Assembly (NCBI GenBank): GCA_027576995.1
Contig: JANBQC010000006.1
Span: forward strand, 62,001-126,000
Direction: 5' to 3'
DNA from: Dimargaris cristalligena
Lineage: Eukaryota > Kickxellomycota > Dimargaritomycetes > Dimargaritales > Dimargaritaceae
Length of the DNA: 64,000 nt
A program made the translations under genes and the position numbers. The notes beneath the pieces were generated by a model that worked only from the letters and a program-made list of their open reading frames with translations, did not search any database and was not told the origin of the DNA. Below are positions 1 to 11,589 of the stretch, one piece after another. How positions within the stretch are numbered: the first letter of the stretch is position 1; every line of letters starts with the position of its first letter.

Positions 1-851
1 TGCTTAGTAAACATGCCATATTAACCCCAACTACACTATTCCCCTGATAAAATCCACACAGCAGCATTCTAGTGGAAAAGACCCCCTCCTCCTCCCTCTG
101 AGCAGCCAAAAGGCAGAGGGAAAGTCCCAAAAGCACCCCCTCCCACACCTCAACGCTGCTCACCAACAAACAACTGACCCAACCCTTGCTTTGATAGACT
201 ATACCCCTCCCCACACGAGGTTTCCATTTCGCCACAGTCTAAAGGGGGTTGAGTTACTTCTGTAGTGTTTTGGCCAGAGTGCCCATTAGATACTTCTACA
301 TCACACGGATGCTGCCCCTTCCTCCCGCCTCCGCTTTTTATCACCGGGCTCGGCTATATCATTAGCCCGCCATGGCCATCTAAGAAGTTTGATAAATAGG
401 GGCCTATTTAATAACCAACGAACGACTGAACCTTAAACTGAGCCTTAGCCACGGTTATTAAATAGTCCCAAGAAGAAAATAATACCATGCACCGTGATGG
501 GGATGATCAGCAGGGGAGGGGGGCACAGTCCAGCTAAAATTACCCGTGGTTCTAGCAACCCCCCAGGCAAAAAAACTGGCTAGCAGTCTGTGCGACCGGC
601 AGTTCCAATCAGAACAGGGCTGTGTTTAACCATCCGCGGACTGGTGTATCCTAAATAACCTATGCGGCTTCCACCAATCCTGCCTGATTCACCGCCATTT
701 AGCTGCCATACTGGCAACCACCACATGCGGACTGATATATGAATGACGAGGTTTATATAAACGAGCGTATAACAAACTCCTTTGGTCCAATATATATATC
801 TAAATAAAAAATAAGAGCGGTCCAATCCTCCCATGAGCATCACACATCCAT
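1..851. other. intergenic, 3' flank of uS5m
   Basis: No gene is supported here. The open frames at 150-344 and 580-843 (minus) have no recognisable domain and no splice partners. The stretch holds short G/C runs and the presumed 3' untranslated region of the minus-strand uS5m gene that ends at 852. Confidence 0.5.
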
Positions 852-2127
852 CTATGGCATACCGCCGTAGTAAATGTGGTGGACATCCACCAGCTTCTTG
901 CCCCGGGCCATGGCGATTTCCCCGGGAGTACGCTGAGTCTGCAGGGCCTCAAACATTCCCTTGATGACGTTCATGGGGTTACGTGATCCGTTCACCTTAC
1001 CGGCAATATCCTCAATACCGGCACAGTAGCAAATTTCGTAGAGGTAAGGGTTGACGCGCTTCCCAAAGCCGGGTGGGCGGGCAAAGAGGTCAATATGGGT
1101 CGCCTTAAACTTGTGCTTAATATCATGGAAAATCGTCCGGTTGTCGTACCGGGGGATAAACTCCATCGCCTTGATGGCCCGAACGGTCGCCTTACGCACG
1201 GCATCGGCCACTTCCTCGCTCTTGGCCTCTCCGTAGCCAGCGGCCCCTTCGCCGTTACCCACCACTACCAGTGCGTACATACTGGGCATCTTACCCTTTC
1301 GGGTCATGTTGGACGTGCGGCGAACGTGCAGCACTCGCTTCTTGAGCCGCTGGAACTGCTTCATCGAAATACCCATGCTCTCCGACCATAAAAGTTCATC
1401 CTCTTGGAATACCACAGAGATATTACCCATGTCCCTCTGGCTGGGTGTGGGGATCGTCAGCATTTCGATTATGGGCGAGGTGCCCGCCTTGCGGGTGTGG
1501 TCTCCGTGCCAGAGGTTTTCTCCCTTACCGGCCAATTCAGCAACCGTCGGCTCATCTTTAGAGGCAGCGACAGGGGCCTTAGGGGTACTAGGCTCCGCGG
1601 CCGACTCAATGGGGGTTTTATCCGTAGGTTCATTGAAAGCCGGGCGAGAAGTGATAAGGGTTCGGGAGGCCGGCACTAGGAATCTGGGGGTGGCAGTGGC
1701 CGCTTTAAATGTAAAATATATGATTTTTGAAGATACGTTGATATACAAATATAAATAATGTTAGTATATCAGATTGGGGTTAGATAGTTATGGTTACGGC
1801 GGTATGATATTCATAGTACAATATGAGCAGTACCGGTGGTAGAGGCCAAGTCCATTTGGTCGAATTGAACAATGCCGCATGTTCATCAGTATTTCGATAA
1901 AATGTTATTATAGAGCAGCCATTCCTAGCCCCGCGAATAGCATATGATTATACTATTATCGATTTTCACATGTAAGGCATCGATTTCGCGTTCGAGGACC
2001 GGATCGAGGCAAAATCCGGATTCACCGCGGCAACGGGGAATCCTCAGCACATCGTCTGCGATTCATAGACACCGTCTAGTATATAAGCCTGCGAAAGTTG
2101 GGGTATTTACTTACCGATCCGACCCAT
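852..2127 (-). CDS. MRPS5: mitochondrial small-subunit ribosomal protein uS5m
   Basis: The gene encodes the mitoribosomal counterpart of bacterial S5, a small-subunit protein at the decoding and mRNA-entry region. The model is two coding exons, 2115-2127 and 852-1702, giving 287 aa. Exon 1 is only 13 nt (ATG plus ten bases) and ends at a GTAAGT donor; exon 2 follows an acceptor ending TTTAAAG. The joined frame reads MGRI-AATATPRFLV, an Arg/Ser/Ala-rich stretch expected of a mitochondrial presequence. The double-stranded-RNA-binding-like half of S5 is visible as RRTSNMTRKGKMPSMYALVVVGN, followed by GYGEAKSEEVADAVRKA, and the C-terminal S5 fold continues with FARPPGFG and NVIKGMFEAL. The family call is firm. 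The tiny first exon is inference from splice sites and matching phase; the ATG in the raw open frame at 1748 would lie inside the intron. Confidence 0.88.
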
Positions 2128-3196
2128 GGGAAGGGCCCGGGACTGATGTGGCAGGGATCGGGCTAGAAGTGCGGAATTCAAACGGAACATGGCGGCGGGC
2201 TTACTAATTGAATGAGAAAAACCAAAACCCAAATGAAAAACCAGCGAGTAGGCGTAGATCGTCAGGAAGATCTATAGGCTGAATGGGGTTCACAAGTAAC
2301 TGCAAAGGCAACGAATGGATCAATCAGTCCTTAGACCACGGTAAATTCGAGATCCCCAAGCTGACCCTCCAGTAACGAATTCACTCTACCAATAGCCAGT
2401 TGAGCATTTTCTGATACGAAATTCCCCCATCTTGGCTTGACCATAAGCACTGAGGGCTGCTTTTAGAGAGTGGAATTGATCAACCCCCCAGTCTTGTTGA
2501 CTGGAGTACCTTTAGCCCCTTACACATGTAATAACCATGTCCATTGTATCCCCCCCTCGCCCCAGGTTATATAAACGCAAAAGGCATTAGTAGTGTGAAT
2601 ACGCATCCTGGCATTCCTATCACACTATAACCTACCCTTCGTCAACTCCTAGCCGTATGGCATGTTTCGCCAGTCCCCTCAAATCCATATACTCCATAAT
2701 ATTAGAATATTCTGGGGCCGGCTTTCTCCACCTTCACCCATTCATGTTACTACCACTCACCTGATTCGGTTTATTATGGTACGTTGTTGTTAACCAACAA
2801 TTACCCTTGACGTCCTATTGAGTGCGTATTTCACCATTACTTATGATTAAGTTATAAAGGTTTGGCCCAATAACCCACTATCCACTGTTACATGTTGATG
2901 TATTTTTACCCCCACCTATAAATAGTAGACAATATCAAATCCCATGATATCCTCTATACATGCATCCTTTTGTTTAATTGCCACACTCGGTACGGACCCA
3001 TTGAATCAGGGAGTTTTCTCACCCTCCAAGGAAAGTTGAACCCCATATATCTCTGGTTACTATCACCTACTTTTCAAAATAAATTTATACAACTACTCTC
3101 CTGGGATTTATAGAAATCATTGGCATTGCTAGTCGATGGCCTTGGTGAGCGCACCTTTATTTATAGGTCAATATAAATTTAACTAGGTGATATTGC
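2128..3196. other. intergenic between uS5m and BET2
   Basis: No gene is supported. The stretch lies upstream of uS5m and downstream of BET2, both on the minus strand, so it should hold the uS5m promoter and the BET2 3' untranslated region. The sequence is AT-rich with no long open frame, repeat or RNA gene that I can see. Confidence 0.5.
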
Positions 3197-5732
3197 CTAT
3201 TTAGAACCGGGCTCGGAATGGAGCCCCAGCTGTTCGGTTAATTTGAGGGGTAGACAATACATTGGGTCAACCGGTTCTAGGTCTTCGTAGCCCAAAAGGG
3301 AAAGGCCTGGTTGATTATAAGTCAGGGTGATAGCATATACAATATGGCATAATACATCTGATTCAGAAAATTAAGCAGTGTCGAGAAAAGTTACTTAGCC
3401 GTATACTGTAAATGATTACACAACTTTGATGGCTGAAGGATTTCGGTGTAAGTCAAATGATTTCACTATGGAACAATCAGGAAATACTTACCGGCAATGC
3501 CAAAAAGGGTGTGGAAGACGTCAGGGACGTCCCCAGCACGGTCGGCGATACCCCCGGTTTCAGGATCCTATAAATATTTATTCGATAATTATAGCCAGCC
3601 AAATCAATCGCTAATTAGTCATTTTAGATCCACTTGGAACCACTAATGAGTAGTTCATAACCAAGCCGGGCCTTTGTAATACAAGTGATTAAACCTTACC
3701 TGGCTTGAGAGAATAAAGTCGCGCAGCTTAGCCCGATCGATCCAATGCTGGCGGCCAATGATGCTCAGTGACGAAAGCACCCACCATGAGTAACAAACCT
3801 TCGACATTAGTATCCCGGTATTACATACAGGAGCTTGATTAGTGTAAAGTATAATTTCTTTAGTATAGCCATGGGCCTAAGTTGCCCTCCCTCAACTAAG
3901 CCCGATTATACGTATAGCCCAATCCTAACTTACAGTAGAGTGTACCCATCTCAAGTATATTTCGGGACACGCGTGGGGATGGTGCTACAGATTACTTACA
4001 TCCTCGAGCTTCTGGGGCCGGCCATTAAGACCGCCATTCTTCAGCTGGCGGTTCGCAAGCCAGGTACCAAGAAGATCCCGATCAATCGAGTCTAATTGAC
4101 GAACAATGGCCAAGGCCCCGACACAGCAGAACACTAAGGGAATTTGGACAAGTACAATAGCAATTGGTATGTAATAGATTAAATACCGATTGGGTTAAGG
4201 CAGTGGTCTGAAAGAGGACCGTGCCCTTGTAAGACTGCTATTATATTCCAACCCCCTTACCAACCCTGCATTTTATTACAGGTTAATATATAATAAGTGC
4301 AAGAATTAAACAATGGGGATCAGTGTAACCTACCTTGACCAGCGTGGGATTCGGCACCCGGTTTACTTCCAAACCCGCCATCGACATTTCGACAGGCCAG
4401 TATAAACTCGACAACGCGAGGTAAATCGATGGAATCTAGAGCCTGTAATAGGGAGAGGCACGCCACGGCACAATACGAGAATCGGGTATCGATTTCGCCC
4501 CAGCGATCGCCCTTAAAGGAACCGGTATCCTTATCATAGAGCGACTGGATAACTGTGGCGTATTAAAAGGCATATTAAATGAAGTAGCATCCGATAAGGT
4601 GAGTGAGTGTGTAGGTGCTAATGAGTCATTTGGGTCTATATCTACATATTTGGTACTGGGGGGCTACTTCTAAAGATTGATACTGATGGCCCTATTGTAC
4701 AAAGTACTGAAGAATACTTACACGAAACCACGGCATACGTATTGATGTGGTCCATAGCGTCATACATGAGCAGGATTTGTATGGCACTTAACGTATAAAG
4801 GAGATGAGGGTCGTGGTCAGGGTGGCCGCCGAATCCACCTGCTCGCGATAATACAGTTGAGGAGTTCCCGCATATCAACGGTTTTACAGCACACGCTCTT
4901 AGATCATGGAGTTAGTATCATGCCATCTATTCATTATGTTATTTTGTAACAATATAAATAAACTCCCCGGAAGGTGGAGGAGATGTGGCAGCCACCCTCC
5001 TCTTTCAAGGGCTGGAGAAGGCCAACTTATGTGAATGGTGCAGCTTACGATGAATAGTAAAGGGCTACTACTTACCATTCGGGTGCTGACACGAAAGGAC
5101 GTATTTGATAACAGCGTCCCGGCCTAGAAGGTCAGGACAGCCCATCAGCTGTAGGGCGGTTAGCCCCCAGTAGACACCACTTAATCGGAGGTGTTCGGAG
5201 TACCAGTATTCGAGCGCATCTTGTTTCTGGTTATAAACCGGGATAAAGTATGAGAAGGAGTATGTGAGTTGAGGGAAATGTTGGGTTAGAGAGCGTTGAG
5301 CATGACTAAATGAGGAAAGAGGGGGAGGCAATGCCTCGTCGGTTCTGATGGGGTAGGCACTAATGGACCTTCGGTTATTACTACGCTAAAACCCCCAACA
5401 CCCCTTTCTCGAGTCTAGTGGGCCCCAGGTACGCCTAATGTGGTCACATACTTTGTCCAATTGTTCAATGAACTGAATGTGGAGATTCCTTAGAAACTGG
5501 TGGTTCGACATGTAGGGCAGGGTCGAATGGGAGGGCGAATTGCTTAATGGGATGGAAAAGATGGTTTAAGGAAAATAAAGTGAATAGGAAGAATGGCGAA
5601 TAGGGTGGACGACTTGGAGAGTCATGGGATATCCACGTTAAGAGGACTTCCAGTACTTACTGCCCGGTGGCATAATTTATAAAGGACATGTAAGTTTAAT
5701 CGATTCCCGATTTCCCGGTCACGCCAGCGCGA
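3197..5732 (-). CDS. BET2: Rab geranylgeranyltransferase beta subunit (multi-exon)
   Basis: This is the catalytic beta subunit of type II protein geranylgeranyltransferase, which adds geranylgeranyl groups to C-terminal cysteines of Rab GTPases presented by the escort protein. Exons on the minus strand are 5076-5226, 4722-4838, 4334-4552, 4000-4133, 3700-3798, 3492-3567 and 3197-3306; all seven join in phase through GTAAGT, GTAGGT or GTAAGG donors and give 301 residues. Family blocks in order are [79 protein letters not shown] and [16 protein letters not shown]. The zinc ligands are visible: Asp and Cys in EDVCYSWW and His in VFHTLFG. An upstream exon ending at 5661 supplies [11 protein letters not shown], which matches the family's N-terminal spacing and phase. 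Its frame runs back to an in-frame TAA at 5733-5735 with no ATG, so the true 5' end is unresolved. The human protein is about 330 aa. Confidence 0.9.
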
Positions 5733-5735
5733 TTA

Positions 5736-6372
5736 TTTAAGAGCCATGGCAGTAGCCAACAATAATTAGGGCTTACCACCCCCATGTTTGCCATCGTATT
5801 ACATCGTTCGGGTGTGCATCTCCGGGTCAATTATAGAAAATATGTTAGTCACCATAGTGCCAACTTAAGAAATTATCGAAGTGGTAATTCAAAGTTCTCA
5901 AACACTTCAAGGTTTGTGTTGAAGATAATTACGGGGCTTACCGTCCCTTTTACGAACCAATTTGCAGTTTAGCCCAAATGAATATCTCTAAAAGTACTAA
6001 CACAGAAACAAAATTGACGCCATAATTGATTCAACATCTACACAGAACAGGGGCTTTATTTCAAAGGCATTTCGTGAGAATAACAGCCAGACTTTCACAA
6101 TGCTCCTTTAACTATTCTCAGAAGTTAAGATTCGTCTAATACAACTGCCGGCCAAAGATAGCGCTTGCTTTTATTAGTTAAACGATAAACCACCACTCCG
6201 GCAGACGGCGGATCCCGGCAAAATGGCGAACCGTGAACAGAACTGTCGTAAGCGCAACCCGAAGATACAGAATGATGGAGGGAGAGAACGCGCCAACTCC
6301 GCCGGCGCAACGCATAGGAGAGGGAGAGACGAGGAGAGGAGGGGTATGTTGTTGTTGTTGGGAGAGGGTTGT
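5736..6372. other. intergenic, BET2 upstream / eS24 downstream
   Basis: This stretch carries the presumed BET2 promoter and any missing BET2 5' exon. Minus-strand donor-like GTAAGC sites are at about 5774 and 5942, but I could not connect them in frame. It also holds the eS24 3' flank, with a minus-strand AATAAA at 6170-6175 and a short TTG repeat near 6348-6360. Confidence 0.4.
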
Positions 6373-7249
6373 TTATTTCTTGTCCTTGCCGGCGGCCTTG
6401 GTCTTGGCAGTACCACGGAGCTTCTTGGCCCGGTTCTTGCGCTCCTTCCGCTGCTTACGGGACACCTTGATGGTCTCGGCCTGACCGTGACGAACCATAC
6501 GGTACTTGGGCTCGAAGGACTGGGCGGACTTCAGGGAGTCGTAGATGAGGGCGAAGCCGGAGGACTTGCCACCACCGAACTGGTTGCGCATGCCGAAGAC
6601 GAAGACGCATTCCTTGTCGGCCTTGTAGAGCTTGCCAAGACGCTCGCGGATGTCAACCTTGGAGAGGTTGGACAGACCGGGGTGAAGCACGTCCACGATC
6701 TACAGGGTCAGAGAACACAGCGGAACATACAGTAGTCGAACAAATAGGTTTCGGTCAGCAATCGCGCTGGAAATATTACAAAGAGATGTAGTATAGCTAC
6801 GGTGCTACATAGCTACAACGCATTCGGATTCCACCTCCAGGAATCCCGGACATTCCAATGTTAACGATGAGAATCCCGGACCAAAAACCGACCACGGCGA
6901 ATATGGATGATTACTTACCATCTGCTTGCGCTGAAGCAGGCGGTTGGTCATGAACTTGCGGGTACGGAGGGTAACAAGCGATGAGTCGGCCTAAAATTGT
7001 AATTCGACGGGATAGTTCGATCATCGAGATGCCGGTTGGGGATAGTTACGGAAACATTGATTACGGTTATGTGAGCGATACGGCGTATGGGAAAACGGAT
7101 GGATGGATATATAGAGTAGGTAAGTTAGAATATGTCAACGAACGAACGGGAGGACAGACGGATGGATGGATGGGTAGCCGAATAGGCCCAGCGGAGAGTG
7201 TACGAGGGTGCGTTGACGAGTATCGAGAGGGGGCGAGAGGCCTTACCAT
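6373..7249 (-). CDS. RPS24: 40S ribosomal protein eS24
   Basis: This is a structural protein of the cytosolic small ribosomal subunit. The three coding exons are 7247-7249 (the ATG alone), 6919-6990 and 6373-6699, giving 133 aa, the same length as human eS24. Donors are GTAAGG and GTAAGT; acceptors end TTTTAG and CTGTAG. The joined N-terminus reads [20 protein letters not shown], and the protein continues [35 protein letters not shown] and [11 protein letters not shown] with a Lys-rich tail, all hallmark eS24 segments. A first exon consisting only of the start codon is a common layout for fungal ribosomal-protein genes. The raw frame's first Met lies one codon inside exon 3 and is not the start. 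The stop codon overlaps an AATAAA hexamer (6372-6377), with another at 6170-6175. Confidence 0.96.
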
Positions 7250-9182
7250 CTTGTCAAATGTATCGATTCGAGCAGCTTGGAGCTGGTGTACAAAATAGAC
7301 TGTTGCAGCGGTTCAATCGAAACGAAAAGGGGGAACCTTCAGTGAGCCAGGGTTGATTTTACATTTATGGATATCTTAGCCATCCACGCATATTAAATTT
7401 ACTATGGGGACAATTGTTAGTAGGGATGGCTTTTTCTTCGTGCGGAATAGGGCACACTCAGTGTGTGAGTATGTGGGTTGTATTGGCTGGCTGGAACAGG
7501 CACAATCATTAGCCAGTAATGGGGCACGTGATTGGATAATTATGTTAAGATGGGGGGGGGCAAGGAGGGGTGCTTAGCTGGGCTAGTTCACATTGGTATA
7601 TTAAAGTGGATGATAATATGGCCGGGTGGGAGGAAATCCCTCTATAGGCAATTTATTTCTTTCAGGTCTTTTGGGGCTTTGGAGCTTACGTTACTGAGCG
7701 CCCATCTCTCTAAATACGTATATATCGATTGATTTTGAGGTGTTTTACTTTAACTATATTGCCATTTCTATTTGGCATTATTCGAGCCCTACTTCTATGT
7801 CCAACTGCTGCCATATAAGTGAACGCTACTTCTATTTCAGACACCTGTTTTACCTCTGGGCTATACAACCTACACCAGTCAAGGGAATCGATGCAGGTTT
7901 ATACTTGACCATTATTTCACCCTGGGCGGGAAAGCCAGACCTAAAGGTGTATGCTTAACGACGTCAATTCGCCCGTAAAGATTGGATTGGTGTGCTGGCA
8001 AATAAGCTGTGCACGAACATGGATGATAAGTCTCAAACTGGGCCGAAAGAGGCCACCTAAATGGCATGCCCTCCCTTATACCAAAACATACTGGTATTAA
8101 GCAAGTCCAACCACACGATTCAAGTAAATAAACGGTCGCTTGAAACAATGACGCTCCTCTATTTCCAGATGGCTCTCGCCCATCACATGGATAACCATTA
8201 CGACGCACCCAGTGGTACAATGAATTATCTCCCAGTCACTCATTGGAAGCGAAGGGCTGGCCACCGTTCCTATTGAAAGGGCCACCTCACGAAAACCCTT
8301 CAAAAAGGACCCAGCCTTTACCTATACAGGGCTCCTCAAATCTCGCCGTATATTTTACTATCCGCCCTCATGTAGAATCCAAGAAAAAATTGACTTTTAT
8401 TATCTATTAGCCTGGTATGGCTTAGAGAATTTTACAGTAGTAAGGATATGGTAGATTTAACCATAGCTTAGTGACAAAAACCCAATGCTTTCTTTTATCG
8501 TTTTATCATAGTCTGCCGGACCAAATAGTTACCAATGTTAAGTGCAGAGGGGAGAGAGCGCCGGGTCTGGGTGAAAAAGTGGCCGGTCCTTGATCCACAG
8601 GGCGTAATAAAGGCGGCAATTATGAGCAGATAAGGGAACGGGTGTTTAAGTGGAACCGACCATACGTGTCACTAATGCTACAAGAGGGCGGTTATGGTGG
8701 TGCAGTATAATTCTCAAAAATACATTCGTACCACGACACCCAAATGACAAGCTGCTACTGCCGTGGCCAAGCCATTCCCAATGATTATCCTAAGGTCAGC
8801 CCTGGTCGAAGGGCTCGGATGGTTAATACGGTGCCGGATTTTCGAAGAAAGGGCGCGTACGATAATTGTGACTAATATGGACGCCTGCTCAACTGGCCAG
8901 ACTGATGGCATGCTCATATATAAAGGCTGAAGGGCCCGATTGGGGAGACAGGTCGTTAATTTCCACTCCTACTAGCACTTTAACAGGCCAGATAACTCAC
9001 CCACCATCATCGGAATTCATTAACCCAGCAGCACCCCATTTCTAGTTCAATTTTCACCTACGAGGCTATACTTCGGCTTCTATCGTCCGTCCTTCCCCAT
9101 CCCACATTATCCTAGCATCTAGCTTGTACTCTATAGTAAGCTTGGCACCTAAGGAACCCCCCTCTCTTTCCAGCTCACCAAC
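7250..9182. other. intergenic between divergent eS24 and CE4 genes
   Basis: A 1.9-kb divergent intergenic region. The open frames at 7912-8220 and 8097-8303 (minus) and 8061-8276 (plus) overlap each other, have no recognisable domain and no coding-like splice structure, so I do not call them. It should hold the eS24 promoter and the CE4 promoter (see the TATA-like site at 8917). Confidence 0.45.
8917..8924 (+). promoter_or_regulatory. TATA-like element upstream of CE4 gene
   Basis: TATATAAA lies 259 bp upstream of the CE4 deacetylase ATG at 9183, in a stretch without an open frame. The spacing implies a leader of roughly 230 nt if it is the core promoter. Sequence match and position are the only support. 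Confidence 0.35.
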
Positions 9183-10043
9183 ATGAAGTGCACATTTATT
9201 GCTCTGGGCTTGCTTCTCGTGGTCAGCGCCGGCCAATCCGTTCATGCCACTACCTACCGCTGCCCCCCGGGCCAATTGGCCTTTACCTTTGATGATGGTC
9301 CGCACCCGAAACACACCCCCCAGGTCCTCGATGTACTCCAAAAAGCGGGCATCAAGGGCACCTTTTACCTTCTCGGAGAAAAAGTTAAAGCCCACCCCGA
9401 ACTAGTCCAGCGTATCCACCGGGAAGGCCACGAAATCGGGATTCACGGGTGGGACCACCAACGAATGGACAAATTGTCCGGCGGTGCCACCGCCGTGGAA
9501 AAGCAGCTGCGGGACACTTGGGATGCCATTCTCAAAGCACTCGGGAATACCCGCAACCCCGCCGTTATCAAAACCATGCGACCCCCCTACGGTAAAACCG
9601 GGCGTCAATTGGTGCCCAAAGTGGCCGGTAAACTGTATCTTGAAGCAGTAAATTGGTCGTTTAGCCCCCAGGACTGGCAGTACATTGGCGAGGGCACACT
9701 GGATTCCCAGCCGGCGGATGTCGCGGTCGGAAAGGTTAACGCAGCAACCACACAGATGCTGGCCGACATTGACTGGCGACTGAAACACATGAATCCCGTC
9801 AAACGGGGCGAAATTATTCTACAGCACGACACTCTACCCCAAACCCCCGGGGTGCTGGCCAATCTAATTGAAAGGATCCAGTCTAAGCAGTTTCGCATAG
9901 TGACCGTATCCCAGTGTCTGGCGGATAATCCATCCAAGGCCAATCTGCAGTCCGAACGTTTGGTCGATAAACTGGAGATTGGGTATAGGCACGTCAAAAA
10001 TGCCACTCGTAACCTGGTAGCCTCCGTTCGTAAATCGAGGTAA
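9183..10043 (+). CDS. secreted CE4 polysaccharide (chitin) deacetylase
   Basis: Carbohydrate esterase family 4 protein of 286 aa, predicted to remove acetyl groups from N-acetylglucosamine polymers such as chitin at the cell surface. A signal peptide covers about residues 1-23 (hydrophobic ALGLLLVVSA, then a likely cleavage after VHA). All five CE4 motifs are present in order: FTFDDGP near residue 34, holding the catalytic base and metal Asp; a His-x-x-x-His metal pair in IGIHGWDHQRM; RPPYG; the Trp-bearing VNWSFSPQDW; and IILQHDT with the second catalytic His. The second motif is HGWDH rather than the usual HS/TxxH. There is no chitin-binding module, and the C-terminus is basic rather than hydrophobic, so no GPI anchor is seen. 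It is intronless, and the ATG context CCAACATGA is good. Chitin is the likely substrate in a fungus, but CE4 sequence alone does not prove it. Confidence 0.93.
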   Translation: MKCTFIALGLLLVVSAGQSVHATTYRCPPGQLAFTFDDGPHPKHTPQVLDVLQKAGIKGTFYLLGEKVKAHPELVQRIHREGHEIGIHGWDHQRMDKLSGGATAVEKQLRDTWDAILKALGNTRNPAVIKTMRPPYGKTGRQLVPKVAGKLYLEAVNWSFSPQDWQYIGEGTLDSQPADVAVGKVNAATTQMLADIDWRLKHMNPVKRGEIILQHDTLPQTPGVLANLIERIQSKQFRIVTVSQCLADNPSKANLQSERLVDKLEIGYRHVKNATRNLVASVRKSR

Positions 10044-10177
10044 TAGCCCGCTGGTCTAATTCGGCAACTTACCACGGCCCATATCAGTAGAGGTTCGGCC
10101 CTAGGATATATCTTAGCAATATGTGATTATATTAAGCATCTCGGTGCCTTTTAAGGCTAACCAGGATTTGTAAACCT

Positions 10178-10183
10178 ACACAT

Positions 10184-10214
<31 letters not shown>

Positions 10215-10225
10215 AATAAATAAAT
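10178..10225. repeat. CA / TA / AAAT microsatellite
   Basis: A run of CA dinucleotides passes into TA and then AAAT repeats. It sits between the convergent 3' ends of the CE4 gene (+) and PSMG3 (-). An AATAAA follows at 10240-10245 and could serve the CE4 transcript. Confidence 0.85.
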
Positions 10226-10289
10226 TGAATTTTATCGGAAATAAAGGGATATACAAGGTGAATTGTGATTTAGTAAAATTCTAAATTGA

Positions 10290-10966
10290 CTACCAGACTC
10301 GACATTGTTTAATAGCTTCCACCAGTGGCCCTAGATTTTCGCGCAGTTGGTTGCCGGAAGTAGTATCGTTGAGTTGAGTCAATGTCCGGTGGTCTTTGAG
10401 AGATATCCCCAGTAAAAGTTGACGTCCATCGTAGCGGTTCGCCTGATAGATGGTGTTGGTAATTTGGGTGGCCAACAGCTGGTATATCATACCGAGTGCA
10501 GGATCACCAGGGGTTCCGAGAATAAACCGGGTATCAATGGGGACTGAAGACTCAGCCAAATCCTTCGAACCATCGGAGTTGTGCATCGGTGCCGATATCA
10601 TGGGGTTTTCGGCCGATGATGCGAGCTGGGTCATGAGCTGGCAAGGGGGATAGGAAGGGGAGCGGAGAGAAACATATCGGAAAACATGGTCAACGTAAGC
10701 TTCAGGGCCTCAGCTAATCTATCTGGGTTGCAGTGGGCCAAATGAGTCAAGGGTGGAAGGGGGGAGGAGTACCGCTATAAACCGAGTCCAGCGTTGGCGG
10801 TTGCACTTACTAAAGAGCCGATATTGTCCAGTTGAGTAACCAGTACGACGATGCGATTGCTGAACCCAAGCACTACAATGTCAGTGGGATTTCCAGCAAT
10901 CAGGATACATGCTTGCTCGATTGGGACCGGGAAAGCACGGTCAGTATTGGAAGTTTCGTTTTCCAT
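10290..10966 (-). CDS. PSMG3: proteasome assembly chaperone 3 (PAC3) homologue
   Basis: A small chaperone that, with PAC4, helps assemble the 20S proteasome alpha ring. Two exons, 10811-10966 and 10290-10637, join in phase 0 through a GTAAGT donor and a pyrimidine-rich acceptor ending GCCAG, giving 167 aa. The family pattern is clear: a strand with NPTDIVVLGFSNRIVVLVTQ, then DNIGSL, later RFILG, QLLATQI, GRQLLLGISLKD, and the C-terminal ending EAIKQCRVW, nearly identical to the human CQVW end. It is longer than human PSMG3 (122 aa) because of a Ser/Asp-rich segment before RFILG. I chose the ATG at 10966 (MENETSN), where homology begins. The upstream frame remains open, so a longer N-terminus is possible. 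Confidence 0.85.
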
Positions 10967-11589
10967 CGTTTTTATTAGGGCACCCGGCAGTAATAGTGGT
11001 CGCCTTGACAAATGGGTATTGAATGGCGTGAGTTAATTGCCAATAAAAGGGGTTATAAAAAAATTTAGAAACAGTCAAGCAAACAGGTACTTGTTGTCGT
11101 GGGTGGAGCCCCAATAGCCAGGTTAGACTACCAGCGAAAGCTCAGTCTTAAAGTGCGAAAATAGTCAAGGGCCAGCGTTATATCGTACATGAACCGCACT
11201 GTTCTCCCAGAGCAGGGTACTTTGGGCTTCAATAAATCGACCACGGGGCCAATTTCCTTATATTCCGTTGGGCTTATGACACATCTACCCACGTCCGCAT
11301 ATTAATACGAATGACTTTTGTAACCCTAAACCAAAGATATCATCTAAACCGGGCTGAGCACGGATCATAGCCAGCCACACCAGGAGGATGGTTAGTTTGA
11401 TAAAGAATCGGATTCTATTCCTAGTTGCTTTTACCTATTCCTCGGCTCAATCTAGCCGGATAGATCACCCCCCCTGGTGACAGCAAATTCCAGAATGTGA
11501 AAACACGAAATATTTATTAAGCACTACCAGATATTAAGTATCCATTCAAACTTAAGGGGACATTGCCCATTGGAAGGAAACAGCGGTAT
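10967..11589. other. intergenic, PSMG3 upstream / cullin downstream
   Basis: No gene is supported. It holds the presumed PSMG3 promoter and the cullin 3' untranslated region, with a minus-strand AATAAA at 11513-11518, 72 nt beyond the cullin stop codon. Confidence 0.5.
11513..11518 (-). terminator. AATAAA polyadenylation-like hexamer of cullin gene
   Basis: AATAAA on the minus strand, 72 nt downstream of the cullin stop codon, in AT-rich sequence. It is the canonical hexamer at a plausible distance; the support is positional only. Confidence 0.4.

Noticed and set aside
5661..5689. ATG TCC frame (MSFINYATG) as the BET2 start
   Set aside because: Its phase at the GTAAGT donor does not match the next exon; the other frame, giving [11 protein letters not shown], does.
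6223..6735. A 170-aa plus-strand frame over eS24
   Set aside because: It is antisense to a clear ribosomal protein gene and has no domain of its own.
7912..8303. Overlapping frames on both strands that might be a small gene
   Set aside because: Three mutually overlapping frames, no domain, no splice structure and no coding-like composition.
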